Shown here: in pieces, positions 26,858 to 36,058 of the stretch
Layout of the letters: each line of letters begins with the position of its first letter
Numbering within the stretch: the stretch's first letter is position 1
Source of the DNA: Rhodanobacter ginsengisoli
GTDB taxonomy: Bacteria > Pseudomonadota > Gammaproteobacteria > Xanthomonadales > Rhodanobacteraceae
NCBI RefSeq assembly: GCF_042657065.1
Contig: NZ_JBHSNF010000001.1
Span: forward strand, 1,798,001 to 1,862,000
Length of the DNA stretch: 64,000 bases
Direction: 5' to 3'
Made by a program: the position numbers and the translations under genes
Notes under the pieces: model-generated
What the model was told of the DNA's origin: nothing
Databases searched by the model: none
The model's input: the letters and a program-made list of their open reading frames with translations, nothing else

Positions 26858-27133
26858 TCAGGCGAAATGTTCATCCAGCTTGCGCCGTATTTCCTGCTCG
26901 ACCATGCCTTTCAGTGGCGCCAGCATCAGGCCCAGCTCGGCCTTGACCTGGATGGCATCGCTGTCGACCGCGATGGTGCCGCTGACGCCCGGGCGTGAAA
27001 ACCGCAGGGTATCCCCTTGCCATTGCCCGTCCATGCCGAATTTCTCGTGCATGCGCGCAGCCACCTTGTCGACCACGGCGCGGGCTTCGGGGATCGACAA
27101 CTGATGGGGGCGGCGAATATCGATACTGGGCAT
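26858..27133 (-). CDS. Polyhydroxyalkanoic acid system family protein
   Basis: 91-residue protein resembling the PHA-granule-region family (often annotated polyhydroxyalkanoic acid system protein). Family features are IDIRRPHQLSIPEARAVVDKVAARM at the start and a C-terminal MLAPLKGMVEQEIRRKLDEHF helix. CGGAG precedes the chosen ATG; longer in-frame versions extend into noncoding sequence. No PHA synthesis genes are in the window, so a role in granules is only a family-level suggestion. Confidence 0.75.
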   Translation of the reverse strand: MPSIDIRRPHQLSIPEARAVVDKVAARMHEKFGMDGQWQGDTLRFSRPGVSGTIAVDSDAIQVKAELGLMLAPLKGMVEQEIRRKLDEHFA

Positions 27134-27395
27134 GACGGGCTCCGGAGCAAATGTCCATCTTAATGCCAGCCAGATGCGGGAGCATGATGGACTGCATGCC
27201 AGCATCCTCTCGGGCTTCGGTCGGCCGGGCCGCGAATCCGTCCGTGCGGTCCATCTTTCTGCCGCTTCTCGGCCCATGGAACCACGACGGGCCGGCAAAC
27301 CGTCGAAAAGCTGTCATCGTGCGGCCGAATGCTCGCCCCGACCACCAAGGCCCGGCAGGATGCTAGAGTTTCGCGGCCCTTCGACTGGTTCACCC

Positions 27396-28163
27396 ATGCG
27401 CATCGAATTTCCCAAGGCGGCCCGTGAGGATTTTCACTGGACACAGGAGCAATTGCGTATCGGCAGCGCCCCCGACAATGACCTCGTGCTGGCGGCCAGC
27501 CAGGCGGCACCACACCATTTGAAGATCCAGCACGATCGCCGTGGCTGGGTACTGCAGGTATTGCCGTCGGCCGACCGCATCTACGTCAACGCGCGGCCGG
27601 TGCACGAGCGTGCGTTGCTGCGTGCAGGCGATGTCGTCAGCGTCGGCGATTGCCGCATGCTGCTGCGCGCCGACCAGGATCCCGCCCGGCGTGCCGTGCT
27701 GAACGTGCCGGAGCAGGGGCGCTGTACCGTGGCTTTGCGTGCCGTCTCCGGACCGTTGTCCGGGCGCGTGCTGCCGTTGCGGGACAGCCTGGAACTCGGG
27801 CTGCAGGGGCGCTGCCCGCTGGAACTGCCGCAGGGCGACGTGGTGTCGCTGCGCATCGGCTGGGAGGGCGGCCAGCTGCTGCTGGAATCGCTGCAGCCCT
27901 CGGCGCGCCATCCCCTGCGGGTCAACGGTGTCGTCGTGGAGAACGTGGCGCTGCAGCCCGGCGATCAGATCGGCGTGGCGATGCACCGCTTCGTGGTCGA
28001 TGCGCCGGGGATGGAAGCGGAGCCGGAGATCGTCATGTCCGGGTCCCCGGCGACGCATCTGCCGGAAGAGGTGGCCGGCCCGACGGGCGAGGTCTGGTGG
28101 TTGATCGTGACGGCGGCGGTGCTGGCCCTGGGCATCGCCCTGGCCTTGCTGATCCGCTTCTGA
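27396..28163 (+). CDS. FHA-domain protein with C-terminal membrane anchor
   Basis: 255 residues. The N-terminal forkhead-associated domain spans about residues 1-90, with LRIGSAPDNDLVL and, near the end, IYVNARPVHERALLRAGDVVSVG. A second beta-rich FHA-like region covers about 100-200 (PLRVNGVVVENVALQPGDQIGV). A single membrane helix near the C terminus (WWLIVTAAVLALGIALALLIRF) places both domains in the cytoplasm. The usual SRxH phosphothreonine-binding pattern of the first domain reads APHH, so binding may be weakened. No kinase or phosphatase gene is adjacent. An ATG 12 codons upstream (27360) is an alternative start. Confidence 0.75.
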   Translation: MRIEFPKAAREDFHWTQEQLRIGSAPDNDLVLAASQAAPHHLKIQHDRRGWVLQVLPSADRIYVNARPVHERALLRAGDVVSVGDCRMLLRADQDPARRAVLNVPEQGRCTVALRAVSGPLSGRVLPLRDSLELGLQGRCPLELPQGDVVSLRIGWEGGQLLLESLQPSARHPLRVNGVVVENVALQPGDQIGVAMHRFVVDAPGMEAEPEIVMSGSPATHLPEEVAGPTGEVWWLIVTAAVLALGIALALLIRF

Positions 28164-28234
28164 AGATCCGCCCTGGCGGCCAGTTGACGGGCTCATGCTG
28201 CGCCGCGCCATAATGCGCGGAACACCTCGACGGG

Positions 28235-29332
28235 ATGCAAGCGCACGTGAGCAGAGTCTGGAATTTCAGCGCCGGTCCGGCAGCGATGCCGCAGGCGGTA
28301 CTCGAACGCGCCCAGCGCGAGCTGCTGGACTGGAACGGCAGCGGTGCCTCGGTGATGGAGCAGTCCCACCGGGGCAAGCGTTTCATCGACATGGCCGCAC
28401 AGGCCGAAGCGGACCTGCGCACCCTGCTGGCGATTCCCGCGGATTACGCCGTGCTGTTCCTGCAGGGCGGCGCCACCCAGCAGTTCGCGCAGATCCCGAT
28501 GAACCTGGCCGCCGAGGGTGACTGTGCCGACTACATCGTCAGTGGGCACTGGAGTGAAAAGGCCGTCAGCGAGGCTGCACCTTATGTGCGGGTGAACGTG
28601 GCGGCCAGCGGCCGGGCCGACGACTACCTGCGATTGCCACCGCGCGACGGCTGGCGGCTCGATGCGCGCGCGGCCTATGTGCACTACACACCGAACGAGA
28701 CCATCCACGGTGTCGAGTTTCACGACATACCCGAGGTCGGGGCGGTGCCGCTGGTGGCCGACATGTCCTCGAACATCCTGTCCGGGCCGCTGGATATCAG
28801 CCGTTTCGGGCTGATCTATGCCGGCGCGCAGAAGAACATCGGTCCGTCCGGCCTGGTGGTGATGATCGTTCGCCGCGACCTGTTGCAGCGGGCGGGCCGG
28901 CCGATGGCGCGGATCTTCCGCTACGCCGAGCAGGCCGCCAACGATTCGATGCTCAATACGCCGAATACGTGGGGCTGGTATCTGGCCGGGCTGACCTTCC
29001 AGTGGCTGCTGGCCCAGGGCGGGCTCACCGCCATGGCCGAACACAATCGGGCGAAGGCCGACCTGCTGTACCGGACCATCGACGGTTCGGGCGGCTATTA
29101 CCGCAACCCGATCGAGTTGTCCGCCCGATCGCGCATGAACGTCCCTTTCACCCTGCATGACAAGGCACTGGATGTCGTCTTCCTCGAGGAGTCCGAGGCC
29201 GCCGGCCTGCTCGCCCTGAAGGGGCACAAGGCGCTGGGCGGCATGCGCGCCTCGCTGTACAACGCGGTGCCGCTGGACGCGGTACAGGCATTGGCCGCGT
29301 TCATGCGGGACTTCGCGCAGCGGCACGGTTGA
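28235..29332 (+). CDS. serC: Phosphoserine aminotransferase
   Basis: PLP enzyme converting 3-phosphohydroxypyruvate to O-phosphoserine (serine biosynthesis), and in the family also acting in pyridoxine biosynthesis. Up to 365 residues. NFSAGPAAMPQAVL lies at the N terminus, the substrate loop HRGKRFIDM near residue 50 and the PLP lysine in YAGAQKNIGPSG near residue 198. The closing GGMRASLYNAVP is typical. A GTG four codons later (giving MSRVWNFSAGP) would match the usual family N terminus, so the start is uncertain. It heads a same-strand series with pheA and aroA, a common proteobacterial amino acid operon. Confidence 0.96.
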   Translation: MQAHVSRVWNFSAGPAAMPQAVLERAQRELLDWNGSGASVMEQSHRGKRFIDMAAQAEADLRTLLAIPADYAVLFLQGGATQQFAQIPMNLAAEGDCADYIVSGHWSEKAVSEAAPYVRVNVAASGRADDYLRLPPRDGWRLDARAAYVHYTPNETIHGVEFHDIPEVGAVPLVADMSSNILSGPLDISRFGLIYAGAQKNIGPSGLVVMIVRRDLLQRAGRPMARIFRYAEQAANDSMLNTPNTWGWYLAGLTFQWLLAQGGLTAMAEHNRAKADLLYRTIDGSGGYYRNPIELSARSRMNVPFTLHDKALDVVFLEESEAAGLLALKGHKALGGMRASLYNAVPLDAVQALAAFMRDFAQRHG

Positions 29333-29406
29333 TCGACCACGCGCCAAGCTTTTCAGGCAAGATGTCGGTTCGTCAACGGACTTCTTTACATTTAGGCGGC
29401 TAAAGC

Positions 29407-30495
29407 ATGACCGACCCGAAAACATCGCTCAGCGAAATGCGCGAGCGCATCGACAGCATAGACCGGCAGATCCAGCAGCTTATTTCCGAGCGTGCGAATC
29501 ATGCGCAGACGGTCGCGAAGGTGAAGGGCTCGGGGCTTTCGGCGATCGACTATTATCGTCCAGAGCGCGAGGCCCACGTGCTGCGGATGGTGGTGGATCG
29601 CAATCACGGTCCATTGTCGGATACCGAGATGGTGCGGCTGTTCCGCGAAATCATGTCGTCGTGCCTGGCGCAGGAAGATCCGCTGAAGATCGGTTTCATG
29701 GGGCCGGAAGGCACGTTCAGCGAACAGGCCGTGCGCAAGCATTTCGGTCATGCCGCCTACGGCCTGCCGCTGGGCAGCATCGAGGAAGTATTCCAGGAAG
29801 TCGCCGCCGGGCATGCCGATTTCGGCGTGGTGCCGGTGGAGAATTCGGGGCAGGGCATGATCCAGGTCACCCTGGACATGTTCCTGACCTCCGACGCCAC
29901 CATCTGCGGGGAAGTGGAACTGCGCGTGCACCAGTGCCTGCATTCGCAGGCCGGCAAGCTGGAAGACGTCAAACGGGTCTACGCGCACGCGCAATCGCTG
30001 CAGCAGTGCAAGACCTGGTTGCGCATCAACCTGCCGGGCGTCGAGTGCATTGCGGTAGGCAGCAATGCCGAGGCGGCCCGGGTGGCCCGGCATGCCGACG
30101 ATGCGGCGGCGATCGCCGGCGAGACCGCGGGCAAGATCTACGGGCTGAAGACCCTGGCCACCGGCATCGAGGATCGCGCCGACAACACCACGCGCTTCCT
30201 GGTGATCGGCCGTTCGCTGTTTCCACCGTCAGGCAACGATCGCACGTCCCTGCTGATCACCGTCAACGACAAGCCCGGGGCTCTCTACGACGTGCTCAGC
30301 CCGTTCGCCAAACACGGCATCAGCCTGAACCGGATCGAGTCGCGGCCGGCGCATACCGGCAAGTGGCAATATGCGTTCTTCATCGATGTCTCCGGCCATA
30401 TCGACGACGACGCGCTGCAGGCGGCGGTTCACGACATCGGCGAGTCCGCCGCGACCATCCGTGTGCTGGGTTCCTACCCGGTGGCGTTGCCCTGA
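29407..30495 (+). CDS. pheA: Bifunctional chorismate mutase/prephenate dehydratase (P-protein)
   Basis: Converts chorismate via prephenate to phenylpyruvate for phenylalanine synthesis. It has 362 residues. The AroQ chorismate mutase domain (about 1-90) has MRERIDSIDRQIQQLISERA. The prephenate dehydratase domain (about 96-275) begins IGFMGPEGTFSEQAV and contains the catalytic-region DNTTRFLVIG. The ACT regulatory domain (about 283-360) has KPGALYDVLSPF and ESRPAHTGKWQYAFF, the Phe-binding feedback motifs. It is 74 nt after serC and 35 nt before aroA. No Phe-rich leader peptide or attenuator is seen upstream. Confidence 0.97.
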   Translation: MTDPKTSLSEMRERIDSIDRQIQQLISERANHAQTVAKVKGSGLSAIDYYRPEREAHVLRMVVDRNHGPLSDTEMVRLFREIMSSCLAQEDPLKIGFMGPEGTFSEQAVRKHFGHAAYGLPLGSIEEVFQEVAAGHADFGVVPVENSGQGMIQVTLDMFLTSDATICGEVELRVHQCLHSQAGKLEDVKRVYAHAQSLQQCKTWLRINLPGVECIAVGSNAEAARVARHADDAAAIAGETAGKIYGLKTLATGIEDRADNTTRFLVIGRSLFPPSGNDRTSLLITVNDKPGALYDVLSPFAKHGISLNRIESRPAHTGKWQYAFFIDVSGHIDDDALQAAVHDIGESAATIRVLGSYPVALP

Positions 30496-30530
30496 GTGGC
30501 GCGGAGTAGATCGGGCATGGAGAAGATCGC

Positions 30531-31838
30531 TTGAATCGTCTTGACTGGTGCAGTCGCGCGGGCGGGCCGCTGCGCGGCAGCCTGCGGATACCCGGTGACA
30601 AATCGGTTTCGCACCGCGCCCTGATGCTGGCCGCGATTGCCGAAGGGGATTCGCGCATCCGCGGATTCCTCGAGGGTGAGGACACCCGCGCCACGGCCGC
30701 CGTGCTGGCGCAACTCGGTGTACGCGTCGAGACGCCGGCGGTCGGTGAACGCGTGGTGCATGGCGTCGGGCTGCATGGCCTGCGCGGATCTCCGCAAGAG
30801 CTCGATTGCGGCAACGCCGGTACCGGCATGCGCTTGCTGACCGGCTTGCTGGCCGGCCAGACGTTCGACAGCATTCTGGTGGGCGATGCCTCGCTGTCGA
30901 AGCGTCCGATGCGCCGGGTCACCGAGCCGCTGGCGCAGATGGGCGCGCATATCGACAGCCGCGAAGGCCTGCCGCCGCTCCACGTGCATGGTGGCAAGGC
31001 GCTGCACGGCATCCGCTACGAACTGCCGGTGGCCAGTGCCCAGGTGAAATCCGCCTTGCTGCTGGCGGGCCTGTACGCCGCCGGTGACACCGAAATCATC
31101 GAGCCGCATCCGACCCGCGATTACACCGAGCGCATGCTGGCCGCGTTCGGCTGGCCGATCACGTTTTCCCCGGGTCGCGCCCGGCTGGCCGGCGGGTATG
31201 CGCTGCGTGCCACGGATGTCGACGTGCCCGCGGATTTTTCCTCGGCGGCGTTCTTCCTGGTGGCCGCCAGCATCGTGCCGGGTTCCGAACTGCGGCTGCC
31301 GGCGGTCGGTCTAAACCCGCGCCGCACCGGACTGCTGCAGGCGCTGCGTCTGATGGGTGCGGACATCGTGGTGGAGCACCCGCGCGAAAGTGGCGGCGAG
31401 CCGGTCGGCGATCTGCTGGTCCGCCATGCGCCGCTGCACGGCATCGACCTCCCCGAGGCGCTGGTGCCGGACATGATCGACGAGTTTCCCGTGCTGTTCA
31501 TCGCCGCCGCCGTAGCCAGCGGTCGCACGCGGGTATGCGGTGCGGCCGAGCTGCGCGTGAAGGAGTCCGATCGCATCACCACCATGGCGGCAGGCTTGCG
31601 CATGCTCGGTACGGCGATCGAGGAAACCCCGGATGGTGCGGTCATCCAGGGCGGAGCGATCGGCGCCGGTACGGTGGAGAGCCTCACCGATCATCGTATC
31701 GCCATGAGCTTCGCCGTTGCCGGGCTGGTCGCGACCGGGCCGGTACGCATCAACGACTGCCGTCACGTCGCCACGTCGTTCCCGGGCTTTCCCGAGCTGG
31801 CGAACGGTTGCGGTTTTGCCTTGCAGGTCGCCGACTGA
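30531..31838 (+). CDS. aroA: 3-phosphoshikimate 1-carboxyvinyltransferase (EPSP synthase)
   Basis: Adds enolpyruvate from PEP to shikimate-3-phosphate in the shikimate pathway, feeding pheA with chorismate. It has 435 residues. Substrate-binding segments are IPGDKSVSHRALMLAA, LDCGNAGTGMRLLTGLLAG and SLSKRPMRRVTEPLAQMG. The catalytic ELRVKESDRI lies in the C-terminal half. The start is TTG: GGAG lies 8 nt upstream, and no upstream in-frame ATG exists before a stop. Its position after pheA, overlapping the same operon, is typical. Confidence 0.95.
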   Translation: MNRLDWCSRAGGPLRGSLRIPGDKSVSHRALMLAAIAEGDSRIRGFLEGEDTRATAAVLAQLGVRVETPAVGERVVHGVGLHGLRGSPQELDCGNAGTGMRLLTGLLAGQTFDSILVGDASLSKRPMRRVTEPLAQMGAHIDSREGLPPLHVHGGKALHGIRYELPVASAQVKSALLLAGLYAAGDTEIIEPHPTRDYTERMLAAFGWPITFSPGRARLAGGYALRATDVDVPADFSSAAFFLVAASIVPGSELRLPAVGLNPRRTGLLQALRLMGADIVVEHPRESGGEPVGDLLVRHAPLHGIDLPEALVPDMIDEFPVLFIAAAVASGRTRVCGAAELRVKESDRITTMAAGLRMLGTAIEETPDGAVIQGGAIGAGTVESLTDHRIAMSFAVAGLVATGPVRINDCRHVATSFPGFPELANGCGFALQVAD

Positions 31839-31901
31839 CCCGTCCCTCCGTGTGCATGTATCGTTGCGGCCAGCCGTTGCCGCGCGGTTGAAGGATTACC
31901 G

Positions 31902-32678
31902 ATGTCCAACGCCATACCTTCGTTCATCGTCGCCATTCCTGCCCGGTACGGCTCGACCCGTCTGCCGGCCAAGCCGCTGCGCGAGATCGGTGGCGTGCCG
32001 ATGGTGGTGCGGGTGGCTCAGCGCGCTTTGCAGGCGGGCGCCAGCCAGGTGGTGGTGGCGGTGGACGACCAGCGCATTGCCGATGCACTGGCCGGGTTGG
32101 GTGTGGATATCTGCATGACCCGCAGCGACCACGCGTCGGGTAGCGACCGGCTGGCCGAATGCGCCGGGCTTTACGGTTGGGCCGGCGATGCCATCGTGGT
32201 GAACCTGCAGGGCGACGAGCCGTTCGCGCCCACCGCCGGTATCCGTGCGGTGGCGCAGGCGCTGGCCGGGGACGATGCCCCGATGGCGACCCTGGCCACC
32301 CCGATCATCGATGCGGAGGAGCTGTTCGATCCGAATGTGGTGAAACTGGTGCGGGCGGTCAATGGTCGCGCCATGTATTTCAGCCGGGCGCCGCTGCCGT
32401 GGGCACGCGACGGGTTTGCCGCCGATCGGCACGCGCTGCCCTCGGGCTCGCCGTTTCTGCGGCACATCGGCATCTACGCCTATCGGGCCGAATTCCTGGC
32501 CCGCTATGCCCGCCTGCCGCGCACACCGCTGGAGCAGACCGAGTCGCTGGAGCAGTTGCGCGTACTCGAACATGGCCACCCGATCGCGGTGCGGCTGAGT
32601 CCCGAACCGTTCCCGCCGGGGATCGATACCGAGGCCGACCTCGAGCGTGCCGAACAGTGGCTGCGCACGCAGCACTGA
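31902..32678 (+). CDS. kdsB: CMP-KDO synthetase (3-deoxy-manno-octulosonate cytidylyltransferase)
   Basis: Activates KDO with CTP to CMP-KDO for lipopolysaccharide inner-core synthesis. The 258 residues begin with the nucleotide-binding VAIPARYGSTRLPAKPL. TRSDHASGSDRLAE is near residue 70 and the metal-binding LQGDEPF near 103. HIGIYAYRAEFL and EQTESLEQLRVLEHG, characteristic of KdsB, follow. It is 63 nt after aroA and probably continues that transcript. Confidence 0.96.
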   Translation: MSNAIPSFIVAIPARYGSTRLPAKPLREIGGVPMVVRVAQRALQAGASQVVVAVDDQRIADALAGLGVDICMTRSDHASGSDRLAECAGLYGWAGDAIVVNLQGDEPFAPTAGIRAVAQALAGDDAPMATLATPIIDAEELFDPNVVKLVRAVNGRAMYFSRAPLPWARDGFAADRHALPSGSPFLRHIGIYAYRAEFLARYARLPRTPLEQTESLEQLRVLEHGHPIAVRLSPEPFPPGIDTEADLERAEQWLRTQH

Positions 32679-32728
32679 ACCGTCCGCCGGATGGCTCCGG
32701 CCCGCCGGGCACCCGCTAGAATGTGCGC

Positions 32729-34570
32729 ATGCAGTCAGCGCAACCGCCCCCCTTCGATGGCAAGGCCTTCGTCCGCACGCTCACTTCCTCGCCTGGCGTC
32801 TACCGTCATATCGACGCGGACGGGGAGTTGCTCTACGTCGGCAAGGCCGGCAATCTCAGAAAGCGGGTCGGCAGCTATTTCCTGAAGCCGCGGATGGAGC
32901 CGCGCATCGCCGCGATGGTGGCGCAGATCGCCCGTGTCGAGATTACCGTGACGCGCACCGAGGGCGAGGCGCTGCTGCTGGAATCGCAGCTGATCAAGTC
33001 GCTCAAGCCGCGCTACAACATCCTGCTGCGCGACGACAAGAGTTACCCGTACATCTACCTGTCCGGCGGCGAGGATTACCCGCGACTGGCGTTTCATCGG
33101 GGTGCGCGCAATCAGCCGGGACGCTATTTCGGGCCCTATCCCAGCACCTATGCCGTGCGCGAAAGCCTCAGCCTGATGCAGAAGCTGTTCAAGGTGCGCC
33201 AGTGCGAGGACAGCTTCTTCCGCAACCGCTCGCGGCCCTGCCTGCAGCACCAGATCGGCCGCTGCACGGCGCCGTGCGTGCAACTGGTCAGCGTGGACGA
33301 CTACCGCGCCGACGTGCGCCACGCCGAGATGTTCCTCGAAGGACGCAGCAACGCGGTGATCGATGAACTCGCCGAGGCGATGGAGCAGGCGAGCAAGGCA
33401 CTGCAGTTCGAGCGCGCGGCGAAGCTGCGAGACCAGGTGGCTGCCTTGCGCCAGTTGCAGGCGCAGCATCATGTGCAGGGGGCGAGCGCCGACATGGATG
33501 TGATCGCCTGCTGCATCGAGGCGGGGCTGGCCTGCGTCAGCGTGTTGTTCTTCCGCAACGGGATCAGCCTGGGGACCCGCGATTTCTTTCCACGCCTGCC
33601 GTTCGATGCCGAGCCGGCGGATGTGCTGACCCAGTTCATCGCGCAGTACTACCTGGACCGGCCGGTGCCGCGTGAACTGATCCTGGGCGAGACGCTGGGC
33701 GACCAGCAGATCCTGGCCGAGCTGCTGAGCGAGCACGCGGGCCGCGCGGTCGAGCTGAAGTCGAGCGTGCGCGGCGAGCGGGCGCAATTCCTGCAGATGG
33801 CCGAGCGCAATGCCCGCGCCTCGCTGACCGCCCGCCTGGCCAGCCGGCAGACGCTGGGGGCCCGTTTCGACGACCTGCAGAAAGTGCTGGGGCTGGCATC
33901 GCCGCCGCGACGCATCGAGTGCTTCGACATCAGCCACACGATGGGCGAGCTGACGGTGGCCTCGTGCGTGGTGTTCGGGCCGGAAGGCCCGGAGAAGTCG
34001 CATTACCGGCGTTTCAATATTGCCGGCATCACCCCGGGTGATGACTACGCCGCGATGCATCAGGCGCTCACCCGGCGCTTTCGCAAGGTCGCCGAGGGGG
34101 AGGGCGCGCGCCCCGATGTGCTGCTGATCGATGGCGGCAGCGGGCAGGTGGCGCAGGCGCTGGACGTCCTGCAGCAACTCGGCGTCGTCGGCATCGAGGT
34201 GGTCGGCGTGGCCAAGGGGCCCGGTCGGCGGGCGGGCGAGGAAACCCTGGTGCTGGCCCGCCTGGAAAGCGGAAAGCCCGGGCGCGAACTGCATCCCGGT
34301 TCGTCGTCGCCTGCGCTGCACCTGGTCGCCGCGGTGCGCGACGAGGCTCACCGTTTCGCCATCAGCGGTCATCGCAAGCGTCGCGAGAAGGCGCGCGAGC
34401 GCAGTGTGCTCGAGGACGTGCCGGGCATCGGCGCCCGTCGACGATCGGCCCTGCTCAAGGCGTTCGGTGGCCTGCAGGGCGTGGAAAGTGCCGGTGTCGA
34501 GGAGCTGATGCAGGTCAAGGGGATCGACCGCGGCCTGGCCGAACGCATCTACGCCAGCCTGCACGGCTGA
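32729..34570 (+). CDS. uvrC: UvrABC system protein C (excinuclease)
   Basis: Makes both incisions in nucleotide excision repair. It has 613 residues. The N-terminal GIY-YIG nuclease (PGVYRHI... LLYVGKAGNLRKRV, about 20-95) makes the 3' cut. The UVR domain (about 200-240) binds UvrB. The C-terminal RNase H-like nuclease (IECFDISHTMGE and VLLIDGGSGQVAQAL) makes the 5' cut. A tandem helix-hairpin-helix closes it (VLEDVPGIGARRRSALLKAFG). The ATG start is used; a GTG two codons upstream is possible. In many gammaproteobacteria uvrC-pgsA are linked, as here. Confidence 0.97.
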   Translation: MQSAQPPPFDGKAFVRTLTSSPGVYRHIDADGELLYVGKAGNLRKRVGSYFLKPRMEPRIAAMVAQIARVEITVTRTEGEALLLESQLIKSLKPRYNILLRDDKSYPYIYLSGGEDYPRLAFHRGARNQPGRYFGPYPSTYAVRESLSLMQKLFKVRQCEDSFFRNRSRPCLQHQIGRCTAPCVQLVSVDDYRADVRHAEMFLEGRSNAVIDELAEAMEQASKALQFERAAKLRDQVAALRQLQAQHHVQGASADMDVIACCIEAGLACVSVLFFRNGISLGTRDFFPRLPFDAEPADVLTQFIAQYYLDRPVPRELILGETLGDQQILAELLSEHAGRAVELKSSVRGERAQFLQMAERNARASLTARLASRQTLGARFDDLQKVLGLASPPRRIECFDISHTMGELTVASCVVFGPEGPEKSHYRRFNIAGITPGDDYAAMHQALTRRFRKVAEGEGARPDVLLIDGGSGQVAQALDVLQQLGVVGIEVVGVAKGPGRRAGEETLVLARLESGKPGRELHPGSSSPALHLVAAVRDEAHRFAISGHRKRREKARERSVLEDVPGIGARRRSALLKAFGGLQGVESAGVEELMQVKGIDRGLAERIYASLHG

Positions 34571-34642
34571 ATGATTGCGACAGCCTTCACTCGGCAGAAG
34601 TCCGGTGACGTGCGAAACTGCAGCAAATCACCGGAATGAATC

Positions 34643-35254
34643 ATGCGTATCAACCTGCCGACCTGGCTGACACTTTTTCGCGTTGCCTTGCTGCCGGTGA
34701 TGGTCGCCGTGTTCTACCTGCCGTTTCCCGGTCACAACATCACCGCCGCGATCGTGTTCGTGCTGGCCGCCTTCACCGACTGGCTGGACGGCTACCTGGC
34801 GCGGCGGATGAACCTGACCTCGGCGTTCGGTGCCTTTCTCGACCCGGTTGCCGACAAGCTGATGGTGGCGGTGACCTTGTTCCTGCTGGTGCAGTCGCAT
34901 CCCAGCAGCGGCTGGTCGGGCATCCTGATGGCGATCACCGCGGCCGTCATCGTCGGGCGCGAGATCAGCGTGTCGGCGTTGCGTGAATGGATGGCCGAGA
35001 TCGGCATGAGTGCCACGGTCAAGGTCGCCTTCGTCGGCAAGCTCAAGACGGTGATGCAGATGGTCGCGCTGGTGGTGCTGATCGTGCAGCACGAGAAGGA
35101 AGCCACCGCGCTGCGCCTGTATCACATCGGCGAGGGGCTGCTGGTGATTGCCGGCGTGCTGACGATCTGGTCGGGGCTGTACTACCTGCGCGCCGCATGG
35201 CCGATCCTGCGCGGAGATACGCCCATGCGACCGCGCCGCGGCGACGATGCATGA
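34643..35254 (+). CDS. pgsA: Phosphatidylglycerophosphate synthase PgsA
   Basis: Inner-membrane enzyme transferring phosphatidyl from CDP-diacylglycerol to glycerol-3-phosphate, the committed step to phosphatidylglycerol and cardiolipin. The 203 residues form several membrane helices. The CDP-alcohol phosphotransferase motif DG-xx-AR-x8-G-xxx-D-xxx-D is intact within DWLDGYLARRMNL...GAFLDPVADKL (about residues 46-72). It follows uvrC by 72 nt and lies upstream of tRNA-Gly genes, a neighbourhood found in other gammaproteobacteria. Confidence 0.96.
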   Translation: MRINLPTWLTLFRVALLPVMVAVFYLPFPGHNITAAIVFVLAAFTDWLDGYLARRMNLTSAFGAFLDPVADKLMVAVTLFLLVQSHPSSGWSGILMAITAAVIVGREISVSALREWMAEIGMSATVKVAFVGKLKTVMQMVALVVLIVQHEKEATALRLYHIGEGLLVIAGVLTIWSGLYYLRAAWPILRGDTPMRPRRGDDA

Positions 35255-35285
35255 CCATCGTGCCGCGGATCGGTTCGATGCGGGC

Positions 35286-35313
35286 TTGACGATCCGGATT
35301 CACGTATTAGAAT
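35286..35313 (+). promoter_or_regulatory. Promoter of the first tRNA-Gly
   Basis: TTGACG (35286-35291), 16-bp spacer, TAGAAT (35308-35313). The tRNA begins 14 nt later. The second tRNA-Gly has a weaker separate candidate (TTCACA, 16 bp, TATCAT). Confidence 0.55.
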
Positions 35314-35326
35314 GCGCGGCTCCGAT

Positions 35327-35402
<76 letters not shown>

Positions 35403-35410
35403 GTTTGCAG

Positions 35411-35439
35411 ACAAAGCCCCGACCCGTTCGGGGCTTTGT
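35411..35439 (+). terminator. Terminator after tRNA-Gly copy 1
   Basis: Perfect 12-bp inverted repeat (35411-35422 and 35428-35439) with a 5-nt loop, followed by CGTTT. Its presence means the second tRNA-Gly probably uses its own promoter. Confidence 0.8.
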
Positions 35440-35547
35440 CGTTTCCGCGATGGCGTTGCCTGCGGCGGGCTGGTAAAAAAACCCTGCTGCAACGTGGTTG
35501 AAACTATTCACAAGCGGTTTCAGTCTGCTATCATTCGCGGCTCTGAT

Positions 35548-35623
<76 letters not shown>

Positions 35624-35633
35624 GGTTTTCCGC

Positions 35634-35665
35634 AAAACCTCGGTTCACCGGGGTTTTGTTTTTTG
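35634..35665 (+). terminator. Terminator after tRNA-Gly copy 2
   Basis: 10-bp stem with one G-U pair (AAAACCTCGG / CCGGGGTTTT, 35634-35643 and 35648-35657), TTCA loop, then GTTTTTTG. Confidence 0.8.
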
Positions 35666-35704
35666 AGAAATCTGCGATCATCATGGTCGTGGTGCAACAG
35701 CAAT

Positions 35705-35778
35705 GGCCTGGTGGCAGAGTGGTCATGCAGCGGCCTGCAAAGCCGCGTACGCCGGTTCGATTCCGACCTAGGCCTCCA
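35705..35778 (+). tRNA. tRNA-Cys (anticodon GCA)
   Basis: 74-nt cloverleaf with encoded CCA. The acceptor GGCCTGG pairs with CTAGGCC (one G-U). The anticodon stem-loop CGGC-CTGCAAA-GCCG presents GCA. The T-arm is CCGGTTCGATTCCGA-like. It follows the second tRNA-Gly by about 80 nt, across a terminator. Confidence 0.95.
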
Positions 35779-35808
35779 TTGCGAAACGGCTGCAACCCAG
35801 CCATCAGG

Positions 35809-35829
35809 ACCCGCCGCCGGCGGGTTTTT
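35809..35829 (+). terminator. Terminator after tRNA-Cys
   Basis: 7-bp stem ACCCGCC/GGCGGGT with a 3-nt loop followed directly by T5. Confidence 0.8.
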
Positions 35830-36058
35830 GTTGCCAGATCCCGTGGCATCGACGGCGCGCAAGCCCATGGCGCGGCCGGAACCGTTCCACGGACATGCCG
35901 ACCTTTTTCACTCCGCAGCCATGCAGTGCCGCTCGTGCAGGCCGAGTTCCGGCTCGTCACGCTGGCAGGGCTCTGGCGCGGGATTCGCCACCGTTGCATG
36001 ATGCTGCGTGTACGGAGCAGATCAGGGCGTTCCCGCCGAGACCGCAGCGAGATTCTTC

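Noticed and set aside
29333..29406. Phenylalanine attenuator before pheA
   Set aside because: The 74-nt gap lacks a Phe-rich frame, a terminator hairpin and a U tract; pheA also has an ACT domain for feedback control.
30517..30534. Five-codon mini open frame (MEKIA) before aroA as a leader peptide
   Set aside because: It merely contains the GGAG that serves the aroA TTG start. No aromatic codons and no attenuator structure are present.
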